DNA from: Bacteroidota bacterium
GTDB lineage: Bacteria; Bacteroidota; Bacteroidia; B-17B0; Aurantibacillaceae
Direction: 5' to 3'
Assembly: GCA_030681615.1 (NCBI GenBank)
Contig: JAUXSA010000067.1
Location: forward strand, 1 to 64,000
Length of the DNA: 64,000 nt
In this document: piece after piece, positions 54,992-64,000 of the stretch
Layout: each line of letters begins with the position of its first letter
Position numbering within the stretch: position 1 is the first letter of the stretch
Made by a program: the position numbers and the translations under genes
The notes under the pieces: model-generated
What the model was told of the DNA's origin: nothing
The model's database searches: none
What the model saw: the letters and a program-made list of their open reading frames with translations, nothing else

Positions 54992-56731
54992 TTGAAACAC
55001 ATTAAAAAAATAGTTTGTGTTCTTTGCTTTTTACTTTACGCAACTTTTTCTATGGCGCAAGATCTTGAAAAGATCGGGAAGAAAGATATGGTTAAAATTA
55101 CCGGAGGCTTAAATTATTCTTCAGTTCTTTATAATGCACAAGGCATTCAAAACCGCAGGCAACCGTTTACTTATTTTTTAAATGGGAATGTGACCGCCAA
55201 TTTTATAGGTATTACTTTGCCTTTTACTTTTAATTACAGCAACAATCAGGTTAATTATACCCAGCCTTATAACATACAAAGTTTTAATCCAACTTATAAA
55301 TGGATAAAAGGGTATGCCGGAATTACCTCTATGAATTTTTCGCAATACACAATGGCCAATCATATTTTCACCGGAGGTGGGATCGAATTAACACCAAAGA
55401 ATTTTAAGTTTGCTGCTTTATATGGGCGTTTTAAAAAAGCAACAGAGTTTGATTTTGAAAATAATTCAGATATAAACATGGCCTATAAGCGCATGGGCTG
55501 GGGAGCTTCTGCAGGATATGAAAAGAACGGGCAATCTATAAAATTAATTTATTTCTCTGCTAAGGACGATCCACGCTCCTTAACGTTTGTTCCAATTAAT
55601 ACAAATGTAACGCCAATGGAAAATACAGTAGTGAGTATTGCCGGGAAAACTACATTGTTTAAAAAAATTACACTCGAAGGCGAGTATGCATTAAGTGGCT
55701 TAACAAGATCTGTCAATTCGCCCGCTGATGTAAATGTTCCACCAAGAAATCAATTGCCTTTGATCTTTTCTCCAAATGCGACTTCACAATTCTTTTCTGC
55801 TTATAAAGCCAGTTTAGGCTATCGTTTAAAATTGTTTGGCATAAATCTTAATTACGAAAGAGTAGCGCCGGAGTATAAGTCACTAGGCGCATATTATTTT
55901 AATAACGATCTTGAGAATTATACGCTTGCGCCATCCTTAACGCTTTTAAAAGGGAAGTTAAATTTAAGCGTGAACACAGGTTTGCAACGCAATAATTTAA
56001 ATAACGAGAAGCTAAACACAACCAGCAGGTGGGTAGGGTCTACCAACATTAATTACGCTCCAAACAACCATTGGAATTTAAGTGGCGCCTTCAGCAATTT
56101 TAGCACCTATACAAAACAACGACCACAGAACGATCCTTTTTATAGAAACACATTAGACACTTTAAATTTTTACCAGCTTGCGCAAAGCTCTATGCTAAGT
56201 GTTGTATATAATTTTGGAAAAAACGAGATAAAACAAAATATGATGCTAATGGGCAATTATATGATCACCGGGCAAAACCAGGGCGCTATTGCCAACCCGG
56301 GTTTGTTTGGAAGTACAACAGACATTAAATTACCTTCAAAAATTATTAATGCCAACCTCGGACATAATTTGATGCTTACAAAAACCAAAACAGGCATTAC
56401 AACTGCCTTTAATATAAACAACAGTATATTAACCGGCTTTAATATTTTATATATAGGACCAAACTTAAATGTAAGCCAGGGCTTTTTAAGGAACATTTTA
56501 AAAGTAAGTGTTGGTTCTTCTTACAACCAGGTAATTACAAATGGAACTAAAACAAACGAAGTATTAAACCACCGTATAGCCGCTAACTATTCTCCAAAAT
56601 TAAGCAACGAAAAAATTGGCAAATTTAATTTTACCTTAAGTGCCACGTACCTGCAAAAATTAAAAAGCATACCAACCGCACAAGCCTTTAATGAGTTTAC
56701 AGGGAATGTTGGTTTGAGTTATAATTTTTAG
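54992..56731 (+). CDS. Outer-membrane beta-barrel protein, TTG start
   Basis: A 579-aa protein beginning at TTG 54992 with signal peptide MKHIKKIVCVLCFLLYATFSMAQ. After residue 40 the sequence is made of alternating-pattern strands with aromatic girdles (FIGITLPFTFNYSNN, LGYRLKLFGINLNYERV) and ends in VGLSYNF, a C-terminal aromatic typical of outer-membrane barrels. It is too long for the PorP/SprF family that usually accompanies SprB-like adhesins, and I do not recognise a family. Its 5-bp spacing from the large T9SS protein suggests the two work together at the outer membrane. Confidence 0.8.
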   Translation: MKHIKKIVCVLCFLLYATFSMAQDLEKIGKKDMVKITGGLNYSSVLYNAQGIQNRRQPFTYFLNGNVTANFIGITLPFTFNYSNNQVNYTQPYNIQSFNPTYKWIKGYAGITSMNFSQYTMANHIFTGGGIELTPKNFKFAALYGRFKKATEFDFENNSDINMAYKRMGWGASAGYEKNGQSIKLIYFSAKDDPRSLTFVPINTNVTPMENTVVSIAGKTTLFKKITLEGEYALSGLTRSVNSPADVNVPPRNQLPLIFSPNATSQFFSAYKASLGYRLKLFGINLNYERVAPEYKSLGAYYFNNDLENYTLAPSLTLLKGKLNLSVNTGLQRNNLNNEKLNTTSRWVGSTNINYAPNNHWNLSGAFSNFSTYTKQRPQNDPFYRNTLDTLNFYQLAQSSMLSVVYNFGKNEIKQNMMLMGNYMITGQNQGAIANPGLFGSTTDIKLPSKIINANLGHNLMLTKTKTGITTAFNINNSILTGFNILYIGPNLNVSQGFLRNILKVSVGSSYNQVITNGTKTNEVLNHRIAANYSPKLSNEKIGKFNFTLSATYLQKLKSIPTAQAFNEFTGNVGLSYNF

Positions 56732-56780
56732 CATGTTGAATTTGTTCAAACGAATTTACACTGCCCGCGTAAGAAACAAA

Positions 56781-56810
56781 AAACCCCTTCCAGTTTAGGA
56801 AAGGGTTCTT
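56781..56810. terminator. Probable bidirectional terminator between the barrel gene and sucB
   Basis: Stem AACCCCTTCC / GGAAAGGGTT with one mismatch, 6-nt loop, A-tract before and T-rich tract after, between convergent genes. Confidence 0.7.
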
Positions 56811-56830
56811 AATTGTAAGTATAATTTTTC

Positions 56831-58096
56831 TTATAGTCCCAATAACACCTCTTCAGGTAATTTGCCGCCAAATAAAATACGGCTTGGGTTCTCTAACATT
56901 TCTTTTACTTTTACTAAAAAGCCAACACTTTCTCTGCCGTCAATAATACGGTGATCGTAACTTAAAGCTACGTACATCATAGGGCGTATCACCACTTGTC
57001 CGTTAATGGCCATTGGGCGTTCAACCACATTGTGCATACCTAAAATGGCACTTTGCGGAGGATTTATAATTGGTGTGCTCATCATACTTCCAAAAACACC
57101 ACCGTTGGTAATTGTAAATGTTCCGCCGGTCATGTCTTCAATAGTTAATTTACCATCTCGCGCTTTTAGCGCAAGTTCTTTAATTCCTTTTTCAATATCT
57201 GCAATGCTCATTAATTCGGCACTACGTAATACAGGCACCATTAAACCTTTTGGTGCGCTTACTGCAATTCCAATATCACAATATTTATTGTACACAATTT
57301 CTTCGCCATCTATCATAGCATTAACTGCCGGGAAATGATATAATGCTTCTGTTACTGCTTTTGTAAAAAAGCTCATGAAGCCAACATTGCTTCCGTAAAC
57401 TTCTTTAAATTTATCTTTGTACTTAGCGCGTATAGCATAAATAGCACTCATGTCAACTTCGTTAAAGGTTGTTAACATAGCCGTTTCATTTTTTACCGAA
57501 ACTAAACGCTTAGCAACGGTTTTACGAAGCGAGGTCATTTTTGTACGATCCTGTGTTCTTTCGCCTTTCCATGAATTAGAAAGAACATCGCCAACAGTTG
57601 GTAAACCGTTGGATAAAGCAGCCAACACATCTTGTTTGGTTATGCGACCATCTTTACCAGTACCATTTAACTGGCCAGATTTAATATTATTCTCTGCCAT
57701 TATTTTAGCAGCAGAAACACTTGGTGTTCCGGTAGCATAGGTAGAGTCTTTCTTAGTTTCTTTGCTAAGTGAACTTGTCGAAGTTTCCTTCTTCGGCTCT
57801 TCTTTCTTAGCCTCAACTTTTTCTGTTTTTGGAGTTTCCTTTTTTGCTTCGGGCTTAAACGATGTATCAATTTTTACAACTACCTGGCCCACTTTTACAG
57901 TATCGCCTTCAGCAGCTAATACTTCTATTTTGCCCGACTCTTCTGCATTCAATGTTAAAGTTGCTTTATCAGAATCTATTTCTGCAAGCACATCATCTTT
58001 TTCAACTACATCGCCGGTATTTTTTACCCAACGCGCTATTACAACTTCTGTAATTGATTCTCCGGGACTTGGTACTTTTAATTCTACAATTGCCAT
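56831..58096 (-). CDS. sucB: Dihydrolipoamide succinyltransferase, E2 of 2-oxoglutarate dehydrogenase
   Basis: E2 passes the succinyl group from lipoate to CoA. At 421 aa it has one lipoyl domain (1-77; lipoyl Lys44 in EIDSDKATL), a Lys/Glu/Pro linker, a peripheral subunit-binding domain (about 125-162, [13 protein letters not shown]) and the catalytic domain with [15 protein letters not shown] containing the His-Asp pair. It lies 39 bp after sucA and is surely in one operon with it. The E3 gene is not in the window. Confidence 0.95.
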   Translation of the reverse strand: MAIVELKVPSPGESITEVVIARWVKNTGDVVEKDDVLAEIDSDKATLTLNAEESGKIEVLAAEGDTVKVGQVVVKIDTSFKPEAKKETPKTEKVEAKKEEPKKETSTSSLSKETKKDSTYATGTPSVSAAKIMAENNIKSGQLNGTGKDGRITKQDVLAALSNGLPTVGDVLSNSWKGERTQDRTKMTSLRKTVAKRLVSVKNETAMLTTFNEVDMSAIYAIRAKYKDKFKEVYGSNVGFMSFFTKAVTEALYHFPAVNAMIDGEEIVYNKYCDIGIAVSAPKGLMVPVLRSAELMSIADIEKGIKELALKARDGKLTIEDMTGGTFTITNGGVFGSMMSTPIINPPQSAILGMHNVVERPMAINGQVVIRPMMYVALSYDHRIIDGRESVGFLVKVKEMLENPSRILFGGKLPEEVLLGL

Positions 58097-58135
58097 ATAC
58101 TAAATGTTAGATTTTAAATTATAAATTTTGAATTA

Positions 58136-60856
58136 TTATTTCACCAATACTTTAGAAAAAATAGTTGTCATAATTTCTTCGTTCTCGGCGGCATGACGTT
58201 TTGCAAAACCTGTTGCCGGGCTTGCAGCTTCTTCCCTGCCAACATATTTTAAATTCATGGCGCGTAAACACTTGTCTACAAAACGCCACGGGCCCATGTT
58301 CTCAGGCTCTTCCTGTACAAATAAATATTCTTTTGCCTTGTTATATTTTTTTAAAATGGCATCTACTTGTTTTTGCGGGAAAGGGTACAGTTGTTCTAAA
58401 CGGATAAATGCAATATCTTCAGCACCTTCTTTTTCTCTACGTTCTATAAGATCATAATAAACTTTACCCGAACAGAATGCCACACGCGTTACTTTTTTAG
58501 CGTCAATACTATCATCCAACACTTCCTGGAAGTTTTGTTTTGTAAAATCACTTAACTTACTTACACAACTTGGGTAACGCAACAATTTTTTAGGAGTAAA
58601 ACAAATCAATGGTTTTCTAAAATCGCGTTTTAACTGGCGACGGATGACATGGAACTGTTGTGCAGGAGTTGTAGTATTTACAATTTGCATATTGTTCTCG
58701 GCACAGGCCTGTAAAAAACGTTCCATCCGTGCGCTTGAGTGCTCAGGACCCTGACCTTCGTAACCATGCGGTAATAATAACACCAGACCGTTCATACGAC
58801 GCCATTTGTATTCTGCCGAAGTTAAATATTGGTCTATTATAATTTGTGCACCATTGAAGAAATCACCAAACTGCGCTTCCCAAATAGTTAATGTATTTGG
58901 TGCGGCAAAGGCGTAACCGTATTCAAAACCTAAAACACCATACTCACTTAAATGCGAATTATAGATGCTTAATTTATCTTTAGAATCTATACTGTTCAAT
59001 GGTGTATATTCTTCCTCACTATCTTCTACTTTAACAACAGCATGGCGGTGAGAGAAAGTTCCGCGTTCCACATCTTGCCCGCTAAAACGCACCGGAAAAC
59101 CTTCTTTCATTAAGCTGGCGTAGGCTAATAATTCGCCCATGGCCCAATCATAATTATCATTGGTGATCATGGCCTTTCTGTCATCAAATACTTTCTGGAT
59201 CTTATTAAAGAATTTTTTATCTTTTGGAAGCTCAGTAGTTTTTTTTGCTAGCTCTAAAAATACTTTTTCATCAAGTGCAGTTTTTGGCGACTCTTCAAAA
59301 TCTTTGTCGGTAGCCATTTTTACGCCTTTCCAGTTTCCTTCTAAAAAAGAAGTGATCTTTGCTTTGTCTGTTTTTTTAGCTTCATCTAAATTACTATCCA
59401 ACTCAGCTTTAAAAGCGGTCTCTATTTCTTTAGCTTCGTTAGCCAGTTCAGAACCTTCGGCTGCTAATTTTTTTACGTAAATATCCTTTGAGTTTGGATG
59501 TGCCGCAATTGCCTTGTATAATAATGGTTGTGTAAAACGCGGCTCATCACCTTCGTTATGGCCATATTTACGATAACACAATACATCCACAAATACATCA
59601 CGGTGAAAAGTTTGACGAAACTCCATTGCTAACCTTGAAATAAAACACAGCGCTTCCACATCATCACCATTCACGTGAAACACCGGACTCAATACTACCT
59701 TTGCAACATCAGTGCAATAAGTTGACGAGCGCGCATCAATAAAATTAGTTGTAAATCCAACCTGGTTATTTATCACATAGTGAATGGTACCACCTGTTTT
59801 ATAACCATCCAATTGGCTCATTTGTAACACCTCGTAAACTATACCCTGGCCCGCAACTGCGGCATCGCCGTGCAAAATAACGGGACATGCTTTAGAATTA
59901 TCGCCTTTATGTAAATTATCTATTTTGGCACGTACAATACCTTCAACAACCGGCGCCACAGTTTCTAAGTGCGATGGGTTTGGTGTTAAACTAATATGTA
60001 CTTTTTTTCCTTCATCACTTGTTTGGTCGGATGAATACCCCATGTGGTATTTAACGTCACCGTCAAATAAAGAATCTTCACTTGGTCTGCCTTCAAACTC
60101 TGTAAAAACATCTTTGTAGGTTTTATTCATGATGTTTGTAAGCACATTTAAGCGACCGCGGTGGGCCATGCCAATAACGTAATCCTGTATTCCCAAATTA
60201 ACGCCATGTTCCATTAAGGCATTAATAGCAGGAATTACAGCCTCGGCACCTTCTAATGAGAAACGTTTTTGACCAACAAATTTTGTATGTAAATAATTTT
60301 CGAACACAACTGCTTGTGTTAGTTTTTTAAGGATGGTTTTTTTCTCTTGGTTATTAAAAGTAGGCGTGTTGCGGTTCTTTTCCATGCGGTCTTGTAACCA
60401 TTTAACCACTAGGGGTTCGCGCATGTATAAATATTCTACACCAATACTTTGGCAATAGGTTTGTTCTAAATGGGCAACTATATCTTTTAATTTTGCAGCA
60501 CCAATGCCAATAACACTTCCGGCCTGAAAAACAATTTCACTATCCTTATCAGAAAGGCCAAAATTCTCAAGGGCTAATGTTGGATCGTAAGTACGGCGCT
60601 GACGCACAGGGTTTGTTTTGGTGAACAAATGGCCGCGTTGGCGGTATCCATGGATCAAACCAATTACCTTAAATTCTTTGCTTACATTTTCAGGAATCGC
60701 TCCGCCATCCCCATCATAAGAGGTACGGGCAAATTCAAAGCCTTTAAAAAAATCGCGCCAGGAAGCATCAACCGAATTAGGATCCTGTGCATATTGTAAA
60801 AACAATTGCTCAATCGCGTTTACATCACTTGTTCCAACGTATGAAAATTTGTCCAT
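58136..60856 (-). CDS. sucA: 2-oxoglutarate dehydrogenase E1 component
   Basis: ThDP-dependent E1 decarboxylates 2-oxoglutarate and transfers succinyl to E2 in the TCA cycle. The 906-aa length fits. The N-terminal SYVGTSDVNAIEQLF is the E2-binding helix seen in this family. Active-site regions include GMAHRGRLNVL, HGDAAVAGQG, YGHNEGDEPRFTQP and VQEEPENMGPWRFV. It yields succinyl-CoA, also needed by dapD in this window. First gene of the sucA-sucB pair. Confidence 0.97.
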   Translation of the reverse strand: MDKFSYVGTSDVNAIEQLFLQYAQDPNSVDASWRDFFKGFEFARTSYDGDGGAIPENVSKEFKVIGLIHGYRQRGHLFTKTNPVRQRRTYDPTLALENFGLSDKDSEIVFQAGSVIGIGAAKLKDIVAHLEQTYCQSIGVEYLYMREPLVVKWLQDRMEKNRNTPTFNNQEKKTILKKLTQAVVFENYLHTKFVGQKRFSLEGAEAVIPAINALMEHGVNLGIQDYVIGMAHRGRLNVLTNIMNKTYKDVFTEFEGRPSEDSLFDGDVKYHMGYSSDQTSDEGKKVHISLTPNPSHLETVAPVVEGIVRAKIDNLHKGDNSKACPVILHGDAAVAGQGIVYEVLQMSQLDGYKTGGTIHYVINNQVGFTTNFIDARSSTYCTDVAKVVLSPVFHVNGDDVEALCFISRLAMEFRQTFHRDVFVDVLCYRKYGHNEGDEPRFTQPLLYKAIAAHPNSKDIYVKKLAAEGSELANEAKEIETAFKAELDSNLDEAKKTDKAKITSFLEGNWKGVKMATDKDFEESPKTALDEKVFLELAKKTTELPKDKKFFNKIQKVFDDRKAMITNDNYDWAMGELLAYASLMKEGFPVRFSGQDVERGTFSHRHAVVKVEDSEEEYTPLNSIDSKDKLSIYNSHLSEYGVLGFEYGYAFAAPNTLTIWEAQFGDFFNGAQIIIDQYLTSAEYKWRRMNGLVLLLPHGYEGQGPEHSSARMERFLQACAENNMQIVNTTTPAQQFHVIRRQLKRDFRKPLICFTPKKLLRYPSCVSKLSDFTKQNFQEVLDDSIDAKKVTRVAFCSGKVYYDLIERREKEGAEDIAFIRLEQLYPFPQKQVDAILKKYNKAKEYLFVQEEPENMGPWRFVDKCLRAMNLKYVGREEAASPATGFAKRHAAENEEIMTTIFSKVLVK

Positions 60857-60892
60857 TTTTGTGAATTAGAATAGAACGTAAAATTAACAAAT

Positions 60893-60927
60893 TTTGCAAG
60901 ATTTGAGCTAATTTTACCTTACTTTTG
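60893..60927 (+). promoter_or_regulatory. Promoter of the SPOR-domain gene, 5 nt before its ATG
   Basis: TTTG (60893-60896), a 23-bp spacer and TACTTTTG (60920-60927); ATG at 60933. Predicts a leaderless or near-leaderless mRNA. Confidence 0.6.
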
Positions 60928-60932
60928 TAGAG

Positions 60933-61328
60933 ATGAAACGCCCTTTTAAAACAATTTTTCCCTTATTTTTTCTAATAACAGCGGCCTCTTTGCCTGTTTT
61001 TAGCCAAAATAGCCAAACACAGACCCAATTAAAGGTTAAACAGCTTGTAGATAAAAAGGCAGAGTATAACCGTTTAACAAATGGCGAAATGGATGGTTAC
61101 CGCATAAAAATTCACTTTGGCGGCGATAGGGATGAAGCGAAAATGGTTAGAAATAAGTTCTCAGCAAAATTTACTGATTATAGTACCTCAGAAGAATATC
61201 AACAACCAAATTTTGTGGTTTTAATAGGCGATTTTAAATCAAAGTTAGAAGCATTTGAAGCTTTAAAAAAGATCCAGGTAGAATTTCCAAATTCCTTCAT
61301 CGTTAAAGGAAGAATTAAAGCAAAATAA
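60933..61328 (+). CDS. Secreted SPOR-domain protein
   Basis: A 131-aa protein with signal peptide MKRPFKTIFPLFFLITAASLPVFSQ and a SPOR domain over the last 75 residues (DGYRIKIHFGGDRDEAKMVRNKF ... FVVLIGDFKSKLEAFEALKKI). SPOR domains bind denuded glycan strands of septal peptidoglycan, so a periplasmic role at division sites or in the cell wall is likely. There is no further domain. Divergent from sucA. Confidence 0.88.
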   Translation: MKRPFKTIFPLFFLITAASLPVFSQNSQTQTQLKVKQLVDKKAEYNRLTNGEMDGYRIKIHFGGDRDEAKMVRNKFSAKFTDYSTSEEYQQPNFVVLIGDFKSKLEAFEALKKIQVEFPNSFIVKGRIKAK

Positions 61329-61329
61329 T

Positions 61330-62190
61330 TTACAGTTTTTGTAACAATAAATTTCTGATCAACTCCGGATGCTCGTATGTAACCTGGTGGCCTGTATTTT
61401 CTAATTTCATAAATACAGATTTGCAATTGTTTAAATGATTTTTTGCAAAAGTATAGTTGCAGGTATCGGCAATTTTATCGTTTGCGCCTGTAATTACATA
61501 CGTAGAGGTATTTAATTTTTTCCACTCGGGCAACATCAGTGTCATTTCGTGAGCGTGCGAATATTTTTCTTTAGTTGCAACGTTAAGCATTTTTGGTAAT
61601 AACCATTGCACGGGCTTCCACTTTCCAATACCGCTAAACCAATAAAATTTTTCTTTTTGCGGATCGATCACCGGCGAGATCATAAATAATTTTTCCACCT
61701 CTTGTGGGTAATTGATAGAGAGCCAGGCCGCAATTGGCGCGCCATACGAACGACCAAGCAATACCACCTTTTTACCTGTATGATTTTCCTGGTCGATGAT
61801 TTTTTTTATGGCCATTGCCTGAAGTTCAATAGATGTTTCAGCTTTGCCGTAATTTGATTTGCCATAACCTAAACGATCAATGGCAACAAGTTTGTAATTT
61901 TTTTGCAATAAAGTATCATCCATTAAATTAAGGTAACCATACCACGCGCCGGGCGCACCATGTACAAATACAAGTAACGGTAACGAATCATTCTTGTTCA
62001 TTACGGCGTAATGTAACGTGTGATCAAGATATTGAATGTTTTTGTAAATGGGTTTAATTGTTTCGTGCTCGTAATGTAGTGCAAGTTCTTTATCGGTATA
62101 CACATATTTATTTAGCATAAAACAACCGGTTAAAAAAACCGAGAGGCTCAATAATAAAATGGTATAAAGGATATATTTTTTGATTTGCAC
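61330..62190 (-). CDS. Alpha/beta hydrolase lipoprotein, GTG start
   Basis: The track starts at GTG 62208, but a perfect -7 element (TACCTTTG, 62203-62196) covers that stretch; GTG 62190, 5 nt after it, gives MQIKKYILYTILLLSLSVFLTGC with a lipobox (LTGC). The 286-aa protein has a hydrolase fold: oxyanion region FVHGAPGAWYGY, nucleophile Ser in LLGRSYGAP, Asp in ITGANDKIAD and His in LENTGHQVTYEHP. An envelope-anchored esterase or epoxide-hydrolase-like enzyme; substrate unknown. Convergent with the SPOR gene, 1 bp between stops. Confidence 0.83.
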   Translation of the reverse strand: MQIKKYILYTILLLSLSVFLTGCFMLNKYVYTDKELALHYEHETIKPIYKNIQYLDHTLHYAVMNKNDSLPLLVFVHGAPGAWYGYLNLMDDTLLQKNYKLVAIDRLGYGKSNYGKAETSIELQAMAIKKIIDQENHTGKKVVLLGRSYGAPIAAWLSINYPQEVEKLFMISPVIDPQKEKFYWFSGIGKWKPVQWLLPKMLNVATKEKYSHAHEMTLMLPEWKKLNTSTYVITGANDKIADTCNYTFAKNHLNNCKSVFMKLENTGHQVTYEHPELIRNLLLQKL

Positions 62191-62195
62191 GCATA

Positions 62196-62203
62196 CAAAG
62201 GTA
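62196..62203 (-). promoter_or_regulatory. -7 element (TACCTTTG) of the hydrolase lipoprotein gene
   Basis: Exact consensus on the minus strand, 5 nt before GTG 62190; no TTG at the -33 position was seen. Confidence 0.55.
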
Positions 62204-62266
62204 AGCACGGAATAAGGGCTTTTTTTGTTAAATCTTAATAATGTTAGCCAAATAAGCTGTTAAATT

Positions 62267-63715
62267 TTAACTCTTTTTAGCGGACCCTTTTAGTTTATCC
62301 ATTTCTTTGCCCACGTATTTTTCGCTTGGCAACAATGCCAATTGTATACGTTTGGCGTAATGAATACTATCGGTAATTTCTTTATTCTTTTGCTCAACAA
62401 TTATTTTTTGATTCTCGATAATTTTGTTTTGTTTTTTAGTGATACGAAAACGTTGTAAAAGCACATAAGAAAAAATTAGAACCAAAAGAAGAACAGCTAT
62501 TGCTATATAAATAATCCTACGTTGTTTTGCTTTTTCCTCTTCCTGTTTTTGAAGCTCTGCAACAGCCTTTGCTTTAAGATCTGTTTCTTGCCTGTCTAAC
62601 GCAAACTGAGTCTTTAAACTATTTAGAGATTCGTTTTTTGTAGAGTTATAAATACTGTCATTCAGCTTTCTTGCGATTTCGTGATAGAACAACGCTGACT
62701 TATGATCATTTTTTTCTTTGTAGATCACATACAGATCTTCTGCTGCTGATTTTTGTTCATAAATTATGCCCGACTCTTTTGCAATATCATAGGCTTTTCC
62801 GAGGCATGAGATAGCCTCTTTTTTATTGTCTTGTGCTTTATATGCAGCTGCCATCAAGGTGTAAATAGAAGCTAAATTCTTTTTGTCACCGGTCTCTTCA
62901 ATAAGTTTTTTACTTTTAAGGAACATTGTAAGAGCATCGTTTGTTTTACCCATTGCAAAATAGATCGTTCCAATATTACCAACGCACATTTTCAATCCGT
63001 CTTTGTCATTAATTTCGGTTGCAATTGTAAAAGCTCGCTGATGATAATCCATAGCTTTTTCAAATTGTTTTTTTCGTTCATAAAGATTGCCGAGGTTGCT
63101 CAATGATCTGATCATGTCTTCACGATTGTTCATTTTTTCATGCATGGTATAGCTTTGAAGTTGATATACCAGCGAAAGACTGTCTTCATGAAGATGACTG
63201 TATACTACAGCTATATTGCCAATAGACGCGGCCATCATATGCTTATTATCAAGTTCTTCCTGTATCTTTAATGCCTTTTGAAAATATTCTATCGTTTTTG
63301 GATAATCTGCCAGACTGTAATAAACAACACCAAAGTTATTATAAGTAGAAGCTATTTTATCTTTATTATTTGTTTCAAGTGCTATTTGCAATGCTTTATT
63401 ATGATGGCCCATTGCCTTGGTATACTGCGACATGGCAACATATGTACCCGCAATTTGGTTTTGGATAGCCCAATACACCGTTTTAAATCCTATTTTTTCA
63501 GCAAGCGAATATGCTTTTTCAAATAATTCTATGGCTTTAGCAGGCTCGTTCCCGATTCTTAATTCGTAAGCTAACTTGCTCATTGTTTTTACCCTAACCG
63601 TATCATGAATGTTAGCTGCCAATACTTTTTGCAGACTGTCTGTTTTTTTTGTAGACTGTGCATTTGCACAATACAAACAAAGAATGAAACAAACTAATGT
63701 ATAAATTTTTTTCAT
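62267..63715 (-). CDS. TPR membrane protein resembling a SpoIIE-phosphatase sensor without the phosphatase domain
   Basis: A 482-aa protein with signal peptide MKKIYTLVCFILCLYCANA, about seven TPR units (residues 50-350; ASTYNNFGVVYYSLADYPKTIEYFQKAL), a short coiled coil, one transmembrane helix (about 398-420) and a cytoplasmic helix ending SIHYAKRIQLALLPSEKYVGKEM. In Bacteroidota this last motif normally leads directly into a SpoIIE/PP2C phosphatase domain. Here the frame stops 18 residues later and no phosphatase sequence lies downstream in any frame I could see. It may be a natural short form or a truncated gene. GATATTTG upstream is one base off the -7 consensus. Confidence 0.8.
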   Translation of the reverse strand: MKKIYTLVCFILCLYCANAQSTKKTDSLQKVLAANIHDTVRVKTMSKLAYELRIGNEPAKAIELFEKAYSLAEKIGFKTVYWAIQNQIAGTYVAMSQYTKAMGHHNKALQIALETNNKDKIASTYNNFGVVYYSLADYPKTIEYFQKALKIQEELDNKHMMAASIGNIAVVYSHLHEDSLSLVYQLQSYTMHEKMNNREDMIRSLSNLGNLYERKKQFEKAMDYHQRAFTIATEINDKDGLKMCVGNIGTIYFAMGKTNDALTMFLKSKKLIEETGDKKNLASIYTLMAAAYKAQDNKKEAISCLGKAYDIAKESGIIYEQKSAAEDLYVIYKEKNDHKSALFYHEIARKLNDSIYNSTKNESLNSLKTQFALDRQETDLKAKAVAELQKQEEEKAKQRRIIYIAIAVLLLVLIFSYVLLQRFRITKKQNKIIENQKIIVEQKNKEITDSIHYAKRIQLALLPSEKYVGKEMDKLKGSAKKS

Positions 63716-63907
63716 ACTATATTTTTATTCCAATGATACAAATATCGTCTACCTGTTCTCAATTGCCTTTCCATTTTTGAATGGTTGCATTTAAGATCTC
63801 TTTCTTGCTATTCATAGGGTTGTTAACGTGCGCCTACAATAATTACTACTAACGAATGTACCATGAATTTAATACAGTCACAAAAAAAGTTTGGCACAGT
63901 ACAATAT
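63716..63907. other. Intergenic gap without recognisable features
   Basis: No gene, terminator or strong repeat is seen apart from the likely promoter of the TPR gene near its left edge. Confidence 0.4.
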
Positions 63908-64000
63908 CTACTTCTCGAACTGGTAATGGGTGTAATCCATTAACAAGGTCTTTAAAAAAGCGTCGTCTTTTTGGCTGAGGTCTGTAATGGCGTATTTGTT
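63908..64000 (-). CDS. 3' end of an unidentified gene, truncated by the window edge
   Basis: On the minus strand an open frame of 30 codons runs from the window edge to TAG at 63908-63910. Its C-terminus (DLSQKDDAFLKTLLMDYTHY) is helical and protein-like in composition. The family cannot be told from so little. Confidence 0.45.
   Translation of the reverse strand, partial: NKYAITDLSQKDDAFLKTLLMDYTHYQFEK

Noticed and set aside
63893-63910. TTTGGCACAGTACAATAT resembling a sigma-54 promoter
   Set aside because: TGGCAC is present but the -12 part lacks TTGC at the required spacing, and it points away from any gene start in the window.

Overview
The window comes from an AT-rich chromosome of a member of the Bacteroidota. 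The evidence is type IX secretion (T9SS) C-terminal sorting domains of type A (PNP-type) and type B (gliding-motility type) on several large secreted proteins, SprB-type repeats, a leucine dehydrogenase, a long two-part NusB, and promoters of the Bacteroidota form TTG-N17-23-TAnnTTTG. Shine-Dalgarno sequences are largely absent. Gene order is compact and no rRNA, CRISPR array, IS element or complete prophage was seen. I cannot name the genus.

Layout. 1-3566 (minus) is the 5' part of a giant secreted protein with GEVED modules; it runs off the left edge. 3727-9513 holds a small secreted protein, a T9SS subtilisin joined to prmC, nusB and leucine dehydrogenase. 9622-18228 is mostly housekeeping: an ABC exporter, a cupredoxin-like lipoprotein, a T9SS polyester-hydrolase-like enzyme, purN, lgt, a small CxxC protein, purA, cmk, a DUF3307 membrane protein and dapD. 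A tRNA-Arg(ACG) with a run of hairpins follows. 18539-25142 (minus) is a probable three-gene operon: two paralogous phage-tail-like surface proteins (one ending in a peptidase S74 chaperone domain, one in a tail-collar domain) and a T9SS type B protein. 25571-28386 has a protein with a long Ala/Lys/Glu-rich helix and an OsmC-family protein.

29131-33703 is a cyanophycin locus: isoaspartyl dipeptidase/asparaginase, cyanophycinase and cyanophycin synthetase, sufficient on paper to make the Asp-Arg storage polymer and recycle it to free Asp and Arg. After a repeat-rich gap with a small secreted protein that appears to start at CTG come a tricorn-type protease, a cold-shock pair (rhlE and csp) and a second surface-protein region (39472-56731). 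That region has a thioredoxin-fold protein without a CxxC followed by a 2433-residue SprB-like protein with about 21 repeats, an M43 metalloprotease with an Ig-repeat stalk, and a T9SS type A protein translationally close to an outer-membrane barrel. The right end carries sucA-sucB, a SPOR protein, an alpha/beta-hydrolase lipoprotein, a TPR membrane protein that looks like a SpoIIE-phosphatase sensor without its phosphatase domain, and the 3' end of one more gene.

A recurrent regulatory feature is that at five genes the TAnnTTTG -7 element sits only 4-5 nt before the start codon, predicting leaderless or nearly leaderless mRNAs. This also resolves several start codons, two of them GTG.
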